DNA of 20,681 nt from positions 1-20,681 of IMG/VR virus record IMGVR_UViG_3300010354_000861; one strand, written 5' to 3'. This DNA comes from a virus. This document shows positions 16,497 through 20,681 of the stretch, piece after piece. How positions within the stretch are numbered: position 1 is the first letter of the stretch; each line of letters starts with the position of its first letter. Below the pieces are notes generated by a model. The model was not told the origin of the DNA and searched no databases. It saw nothing but the letters and a program-made list of their open reading frames with translations. The position numbers and the translations under genes were made by a program.

Positions 16497-16793
16497 TTAT
16501 TCTATAAAAGAGTTGGGAGAACCTTGTCCACAAGTGTCTCCACAGGATATTGGGTCGCCTATTCTAGAGGCTGGATTGCCCTCTATAAAGGTTTTGCTAG
16601 CTCCAGATGCAACTGATCTGGACGGAGTAGGGTGGACGACTATTCCGCACACGTGAGTAGAATGCTGGCTTCCAACGACACACGCCAAAATACCATTGAA
16701 AAAAGTTTTACTTACAGAAGTAACAACCAGAGGAGTCGGTGGGAAACATCCATGTCCTGTGGAAATGTCCCCTAATCTACTAACTGCTGGCAT
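16497..16793 (-). CDS. PAAR-type spike tip protein
   Basis: This 98-residue protein has the PAAR layout: MPAVSRLGDISTGHGCFP at the start, VSKTFFNGILACVVGSQHSTH in the middle, then GASKTFIEGNPASRIGDPISCG. PAAR proteins fold into a small cone that caps the trimeric gp5/VgrG needle and forms the piercing point, held by a zinc ion bound by His and Cys side chains. Candidate ligands here are H14, H44, H47 and C84, and there are other cysteines at 16, 38, 49 and 88. T4 gp5.4 is the equivalent. The ATG lies inside the end of the previous gene and has a GGAG sequence 10 bases upstream, so it may be started both by coupling and by its own site. Confidence 0.92.
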   Translation of the reverse strand: MPAVSRLGDISTGHGCFPPTPLVVTSVSKTFFNGILACVVGSQHSTHVCGIVVHPTPSRSVASGASKTFIEGNPASRIGDPISCGDTCGQGSPNSFIE

Positions 16794-17295
16794 ACGATAC
16801 TAACTCCAAAAGTGATTGTTGCCCTGGTGTCCAGTTTCTGTCTCTGGCATAAATTGTAAAAACCTGAGAAGATCTAACTGTATTATTAACATTTAATGCT
16901 TCAGCCAAATATGATAATAATCTTTCTCTAGTCATATCTGGGGTGAACGAAATAACCTGAAACAAATTAGCTCTATCGACCTTAGTCCAAACACTACCTT
17001 CTGGCGCTCCTAAAGTTGTAACTGTAGACAACTTCAGATCATTAGAAAGCGTAGTCAAAGAGTCGTTAAATATTCCTTTGTAATAACCAGAAATACCCCC
17101 AGGATTTCCACTGGTAAATGTAACTGTTGGTCCATTCGGCTGCTGTGGAGTTATCCTTACATTATAGTAAGTACGAGCCTCTGCTTCGTCTTCTTCATAA
17201 TATGATATACTATAAGAAAAGTTTTGAAGTTCTGGATGTTCGCCCAAGTAAGATGAGGGTGACTCTTCATTTTGACCAGAAACTGCCCAACTCAT
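16780..17295 (-). CDS. Uncharacterised 171-residue protein between gp5 and PAAR tip
   Basis: I do not recognise this family. The protein is acidic near its N-terminus (YYEEDEAEA at about 32-40), has no signal peptide or membrane segment, and mixes beta-rich stretches (ARTYYNVRITP, PTVTFTSG) with a helical end (DMTRERLLSYLAEALN; WTPGQQSLLELVSYASS). Its ATG shares one base with the gp5 stop codon (TAATG), and its end overlaps the PAAR gene by 14 bases. That tight placement between spike and spike tip suggests a structural or assembly role at the hub, such as an adaptor or chaperone for the PAAR cap. This is inference from position only. It does not resemble gp53 or gp5.4 of T4. Confidence 0.8.
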   Translation of the reverse strand: MSWAVSGQNEESPSSYLGEHPELQNFSYSISYYEEDEAEARTYYNVRITPQQPNGPTVTFTSGNPGGISGYYKGIFNDSLTTLSNDLKLSTVTTLGAPEGSVWTKVDRANLFQVISFTPDMTRERLLSYLAEALNVNNTVRSSQVFTIYARDRNWTPGQQSLLELVSYASS

Positions 17296-20200
17296 TATGC
17301 TGCTCTTGGAGGTATTGTAGAAACTAAAACAAACCCATTTTTATCAAATGTTTTATCATTCACCATAGTAAATGCTGTTTTACGCCCACCGTTCACATTA
17401 AACGAAGAATGAATCCATATTTTATCTGGGTGTCGATACTCAAGAATCATTTGGTCATATGAGCAAACTTTTTCCATTTGCTGAATTATTTCGTAAGTTT
17501 TATTGTATCTATCTGGAACAAGCAATCCGATATCTACAGCTCTACCCTTACAATGGTCGGATGTTGGCGACTCATATGGGACAACTCCTTTTAAGCGATA
17601 GCCAGAAGTAATAGCCCATTGTTTATTATATCCACCGATACCACCTGGCAGAACTTCAAGAGCAGGTTCTAAAATATTCTGCACGGTATTTGCCAAATTA
17701 CATACAATTTCTTGAACTGTAAATGTTCTTTCGGCAGATTCTTTATTTTCTTTTAGTTGTTGATCTATAAGTTTATGCTTGCCGCCAAATCCGCCAGAGA
17801 TTAACATACCTAAAGTAAAGTTCTTAGATAAACGATAATCACCTGTAAATGATTTGGTGCTAAAAATTATAGAACAGTCTACCGATGTTTTTGCTGTAGC
17901 ACCACCTCTTGGTGCTGGAGCAGATTCTGATGCTTCTGGCGCAGGCGCTCCAACAATTCCTGTTTTTCTCTGATCTTCTGCCTGCTTTGCTCTTCCTTCT
18001 GGTGTCTCTAAATCATCAGGAGTTTCAACTACTGTTCTTTCTTCAAACTCACGCTCTGGCGGTATTAAGTAAGGAACTATAGGATTAATAGGATCACCAA
18101 GTGCTGGCGCTGGCAACTCAATAGCCTCAACATCATTAGCACCAGAAGCACCGTTACCAAAGTTACCAACTGAGTAGTCCATATTTGTTGAACCACCAGA
18201 AAGATAATTTGATGCCCCTTCTGCTTCAATATTTGTAGTTGCACCCTTTACGCTAATGCCACCTGTCGCTTGAGAATCGAAATCTCCTTCTGACTTAACT
18301 CTAATGTTAGCTGCTTGTATATCAAGATCACCAACGATCTTCATCTTCATGTCACCGCCAACTGCCAAAGTTGTATCCGTGGCAACACCTATTGATAAGT
18401 TATTTCTAACTTCAACTGTTGCGTTATTCTCAACTGCAATATTAGCATCTGTTCTGACGTAGATATTCGCGTTTCCCTCAACAGTCAAATTGCACTCACC
18501 CTTAACACTAATACAGCCGTTGCGCTCCATAACAACAAAGTTGTCGCCAACGATATAATTTACCTGCGTGCCGTTAGGATCTACTTCTTGGAATGTTCCA
18601 GATCTATGGAAAGTATGAATGCGCTCTTGTCCTGGCGTATCATCAAACTCTTGTACATGCCCAGATTCTGTTTCGAATACTTTGTTATATGGATACTTTG
18701 CACCAAATGGTGCTTCTGGTTGATCCCAGTTTCCTTGACCTAATGCCTTAGGAATTTGCTTAACTCTAGTGTTATCTTTCTTCTTAACAATTGTACCTTC
18801 AATAACACCGCGAGCCAATCTGTTTGTATCTGGTTCTCCCATATACTCACTTAGAGGATACTTGCTGTTTGGATCTCTAAATCCATAAAGAGCAGCGCCA
18901 GAGTTTATACTTTGCTCAGATGGTCTTGGAGTAGAAGAATCTCCATCTTGTGGTGGTTGCGAAGTTGGTGGACCAGCATTTTTTTCTTCGCTGCCAGTTC
19001 CAGACAAACCGTAAAAATACTCATAGTAGTTTTGCTTTAACGCTGCAATATCTGGTGTATTTACACCAACTGCTTTTTTAGCTGCAAGAAAATAACTTGG
19101 GTGATCATTTGGTGATACACCTTTAACTCGATCTTTGATGTACAAAGCTGCAACCAAAGCAGAAACATTTATATCAGCATCAAGAGAATCTGGATTGTTA
19201 ACAATATCAATATTCAATCCAGTTTGATTAGCAAGTTTCTGATACTTCTCATAATTAGCGCGACCAGTTAACTGAATAAATCCACGACCAAAATACTTAC
19301 CGCCATCAGCATCTGTTTTATTGCCAAGGAAATTTTTACCACGTTTGGTTGGACCATATGCCCATGAGAAAAACTCTTCTCTCGTCACACCCTTCTTAGT
19401 GGCGTTGCCATACTTTTGCACGTCTTCATCAGTTGCAAAAGAATAGACCTGTTTGAGTCGCGCCTCGCTATAATTAAAACTCTCCAACTGTGGGATCCAT
19501 CGAGATTCACCACCAGCAATACCAAGCAGTGCACACTTTTGTTCTTTAGTTGTCAAACCAACTTTATCACAAGCTGCAATAAGTGCTTTAATACCATCAG
19601 TAGACTTCGCTGGCTGCGGAGATGATTTTGGTGGAGGAACAGTCGGTATTGATGAATTTGACGATGCAGCAGAATTTGGTGTATCTGAAGAACCAGTTGT
19701 TATTGGTGTTCCGCTACCAGAAACAACAGGGTTACCAGAACCGTCAACTAATATACCAGTTTGGGCTACACTTTGTCTGACTGCATCTAGGTTACTAGGA
19801 ACTGCCTCAAATGTAATAATATTTTCTACATAATTAGATACTACGCTACTAATTGTAATTTCAGTACCGCTATTAATAGAAACAATAAATGTTTCTTTAG
19901 CAATATCATGGCCAAACACTTTCATGTTGGCTTTTAAATCTTTTGTTAGATCATTTCGACCATTCTCAGGATCATAAAATGTTAGTTTATTACCACTAAC
20001 TGGTCCAGGAATAGTTCTAAGTTTAAGATTGGAAAGTTTTGTAGATCCAGTTAGTGGAGCATTACCGTCTAACTCAATAATGCCTGGAGGTGTAGCAATA
20101 CCACCTAAAGTGCCAAGCATAATTGGCTGCTGCATGTCGTCATCAGCAAAAAATACAATAACTGATGTTCCTTCAACTGGACCAATTGGTGTATGACCAA

Positions 20201-20369
20201 TACCGTTCATAGCAGCAGAAATAACTGGCTGCATTGGATATGACCATGGCAGGTCATCTGTTGGTAATTGATTTTTGTCGTGTGTATGAACGCCAACTAT
20301 TCTTACTTGGCAACGTCCAAGACTTAACGGATCAATTCTGTTCTCAACTACACCTGTGTATAATTTCAT
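17295..20369 (-). CDS. 5: gp5-like baseplate hub spike with GH19-type lysozyme, beta-helix needle and M15 peptidase domains
   Basis: This 1,024-residue protein is the expected central spike of the baseplate. Residues 1-95 are a gp5/VgrG-type OB fold (MKLYTGVVENRIDPLSLGRC, later PIGPVEGTSVIVFFADDD). Residues 257-455 are a GH19-type glycoside hydrolase: GGESRW with likely catalytic E288, LESFNYS with E296, and GRGFIQLTGRANY at 361-373. T4 gp5 has an unrelated GH24-type lysozyme at the equivalent place. Proline/serine-rich linkers flank this domain (about 240-256 and 465-486) and could be cleavage sites. Residues 603-720 are octapeptide beta-helix repeats. After an acidic, Pro/Ala-rich linker, residues 831-1024 look like an M15 peptidase: TSGYRL, SDHCKGRAVDI (H939, D946) and WIHSSF (H987) give the three zinc ligands. 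It starts in an ATGA overlap with the upstream hub gene and ends in a TAATG overlap with the next gene. Activity of either enzyme is inferred from motifs. Confidence 0.93.
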   Translation of the reverse strand: MKLYTGVVENRIDPLSLGRCQVRIVGVHTHDKNQLPTDDLPWSYPMQPVISAAMNGIGHTPIGPVEGTSVIVFFADDDMQQPIMLGTLGGIATPPGIIELDGNAPLTGSTKLSNLKLRTIPGPVSGNKLTFYDPENGRNDLTKDLKANMKVFGHDIAKETFIVSINSGTEITISSVVSNYVENIITFEAVPSNLDAVRQSVAQTGILVDGSGNPVVSGSGTPITTGSSDTPNSAASSNSSIPTVPPPKSSPQPAKSTDGIKALIAACDKVGLTTKEQKCALLGIAGGESRWIPQLESFNYSEARLKQVYSFATDEDVQKYGNATKKGVTREEFFSWAYGPTKRGKNFLGNKTDADGGKYFGRGFIQLTGRANYEKYQKLANQTGLNIDIVNNPDSLDADINVSALVAALYIKDRVKGVSPNDHPSYFLAAKKAVGVNTPDIAALKQNYYEYFYGLSGTGSEEKNAGPPTSQPPQDGDSSTPRPSEQSINSGAALYGFRDPNSKYPLSEYMGEPDTNRLARGVIEGTIVKKKDNTRVKQIPKALGQGNWDQPEAPFGAKYPYNKVFETESGHVQEFDDTPGQERIHTFHRSGTFQEVDPNGTQVNYIVGDNFVVMERNGCISVKGECNLTVEGNANIYVRTDANIAVENNATVEVRNNLSIGVATDTTLAVGGDMKMKIVGDLDIQAANIRVKSEGDFDSQATGGISVKGATTNIEAEGASNYLSGGSTNMDYSVGNFGNGASGANDVEAIELPAPALGDPINPIVPYLIPPEREFEERTVVETPDDLETPEGRAKQAEDQRKTGIVGAPAPEASESAPAPRGGATAKTSVDCSIIFSTKSFTGDYRLSKNFTLGMLISGGFGGKHKLIDQQLKENKESAERTFTVQEIVCNLANTVQNILEPALEVLPGGIGGYNKQWAITSGYRLKGVVPYESPTSDHCKGRAVDIGLLVPDRYNKTYEIIQQMEKVCSYDQMILEYRHPDKIWIHSSFNVNGGRKTAFTMVNDKTFDKNGFVLVSTIPPRAA
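17298..17879 (-). other. M15-type zinc peptidase domain at the C-terminus of gp5
   Basis: These bases encode residues 831-1024. After a helical lead (LSKNFTLGMLIS, TVQEIVCNLANTVQNILEPAL) come ITSGYRL, SDHCKGRAVDIGL and KIWIHSSFN. The H-x6-D pair (H939, D946) and the downstream H987 are the usual M15 zinc ligands. Family members are D-Ala-D-Ala carboxypeptidases or L-Ala-D-Glu endopeptidases acting on peptidoglycan stem peptides. Which bond this one would cut cannot be read from the sequence. Confidence 0.82.
18210..18563 (-). repeat. gp5 octapeptide beta-helix needle
   Basis: These bases encode residues 603-720. Eight octads in clean register run from residue 620: ISVKGECN, LTVEGNAN, IYVRTDAN, IAVENNAT, VEVRNNLS, IGVATDTT, LAVGGDMK, MKIVGDLD. 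Two looser octads precede them (VNYIVGDN, FVVMERNG), and shifted copies such as ISVKGATT follow. This matches the VxGxxxxx repeat of T4 gp5, where three chains intertwine into a triangular needle. The register slips after about residue 688. Confidence 0.85.
19005..19601 (-). other. GH19-type muralytic domain within gp5
   Basis: These bases encode residues 257-455 of the gp5-like protein. The domain shows the GH19 layout seen in many phage and prophage endolysins: ALLGIAGGESRW with the first acidic residue, then ESFNYSEARL, then the GRGFIQLTGRANYEKY signature, and a helical end. GH19 members cut chitin or the glycan strand of peptidoglycan. In a tail spike the expected role is local cell-wall opening during DNA injection. 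Confidence 0.85.
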
Positions 20370-20681
20370 TTTGCATTTCTATTCAAGTTTATGTTTAATG
20401 ACTCTCTAATTAACTCAATACTACATTCATGTTTTTCTTTAGTCACGGTATGATTTATAGCTGCAATAAGATAGGTGCCAGAATATAGTTTGTCTTTTGT
20501 ATCTATATCTTCTTTAGTTAATGGCTCTATTCTTGTTAATTGCAAATTAACTTTCTTGCCAACTGTATAGTCCCATCTTCCAGGAACTACAATCTCTACT
20601 TTAAAACTTTCTGCCTGCTTCAGAAGAGAAATTCTTTTCTGTATAGAGTTGTTATTTGTAACATCACCGTATCCACTAAAA
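20366..20681 (-). CDS. gp27-like baseplate hub protein, C-terminal fragment
   Basis: The frame is open from the window edge and encodes the last 104 residues of a protein whose N-terminal part lies outside. Seen: GRWDYTVGKKVNLQL, then LYSGTYLIAAINHTV, then HECSIELIRESL. This strand pattern (a 'GRWDYxVGKxV' strand, 'GxYLIxAIxH', and a final 'xIELIRES' strand) resembles the C-terminal end of phage tail hub proteins of the gp27/gpD type. Those form the trimeric ring that holds the central spike. The stop codon overlaps the start of the gp5-like gene by four bases (ATGA), which suggests translational coupling and fits hub and spike being made together. The hub call rests on this short pattern and on being next to gp5. 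Another hub-associated tail protein is possible. Confidence 0.6.
   Translation of the reverse strand, partial: FSGYGDVTNNNSIQKRISLLKQAESFKVEIVVPGRWDYTVGKKVNLQLTRIEPLTKEDIDTKDKLYSGTYLIAAINHTVTKEKHECSIELIRESLNINLNRNAK

Noticed and set aside
16483-16533. Upstream ATG giving gp25 17 more residues
   Set aside because: The extension overlaps the PAAR gene and does not look like the family N-terminus; MARSTRTFSDLDLNF at 16482 fits.
16780-17295. Calling the 171-residue protein gp53
   Set aside because: Size is close, but it lacks the gp53 features I know (the Tyr/Trp-rich wedge motif with 'YWVLLMCND'), and its place between gp5 and PAAR differs.

Overview
The window is one densely packed, single-direction block of tail genes from a large contractile-tailed phage of the T4-like (myovirus) type. 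All genes read on the minus strand, so the order below runs from high to low coordinates. The set is gp27-like hub, gp5-like hub/lysozyme needle, PAAR tip, gp25, gp6, a gp7-position protein, gp8 and then a DUF4815 giant protein with fibre-like proteins. The AT-rich sequence, the DUF4815 protein and the GSGY-repeat proteins resemble marine T4-like phages (cyanophages, pelagiphages). The host cannot be settled from this window, and nothing here is bacterial chromosome.

Hub and spike (20681 to 16497): the C-terminal end of a gp27-like hub protein; a 1,024-residue gp5-like protein; an unrecognised 171-residue protein; and a PAAR tip protein. The gp5 homologue is unusual. It carries a GH19-type muralytic domain before its octapeptide beta-helix and an M15-type zinc peptidase domain after it, so one spike protein should carry both a glycan-cutting and a peptide-cutting domain.

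Wedge (16482 to 10252): gp25, gp6, a gp7-position protein and gp8. gp8 is clearly recognisable at both ends but carries two inserted beta-type modules.

Periphery and fibres (10213 to 1): a 2,102-residue DUF4815 structural protein, a 67-residue coiled-coil protein, a 902-residue fibre-like protein with fourteen GSGY repeats, a 241-residue jelly-roll-like protein, and the start of another protein that shares the N-terminal IGGxxxGF signature with the one before it.

Most gene junctions are overlapping stop/start pairs (TAATG or ATGA) or have no gap, so the block is probably translated by coupling from a few late transcripts. The only gaps between genes are 14, 22, 38 and 1 bases. There is no intergenic stretch over 300 bases and no room for a terminator. 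T4-late-like ATAAATA elements occur in the 38-base gap, in the PAAR/gp25 gap and inside the 67-residue gene. I see no tRNA, CRISPR, insertion sequence or attachment site. The best candidates for novelty are the two-enzyme gp5, the spread of two small beta modules through several baseplate proteins, and the paired IGGxxxGF proteins at the end of the operon.
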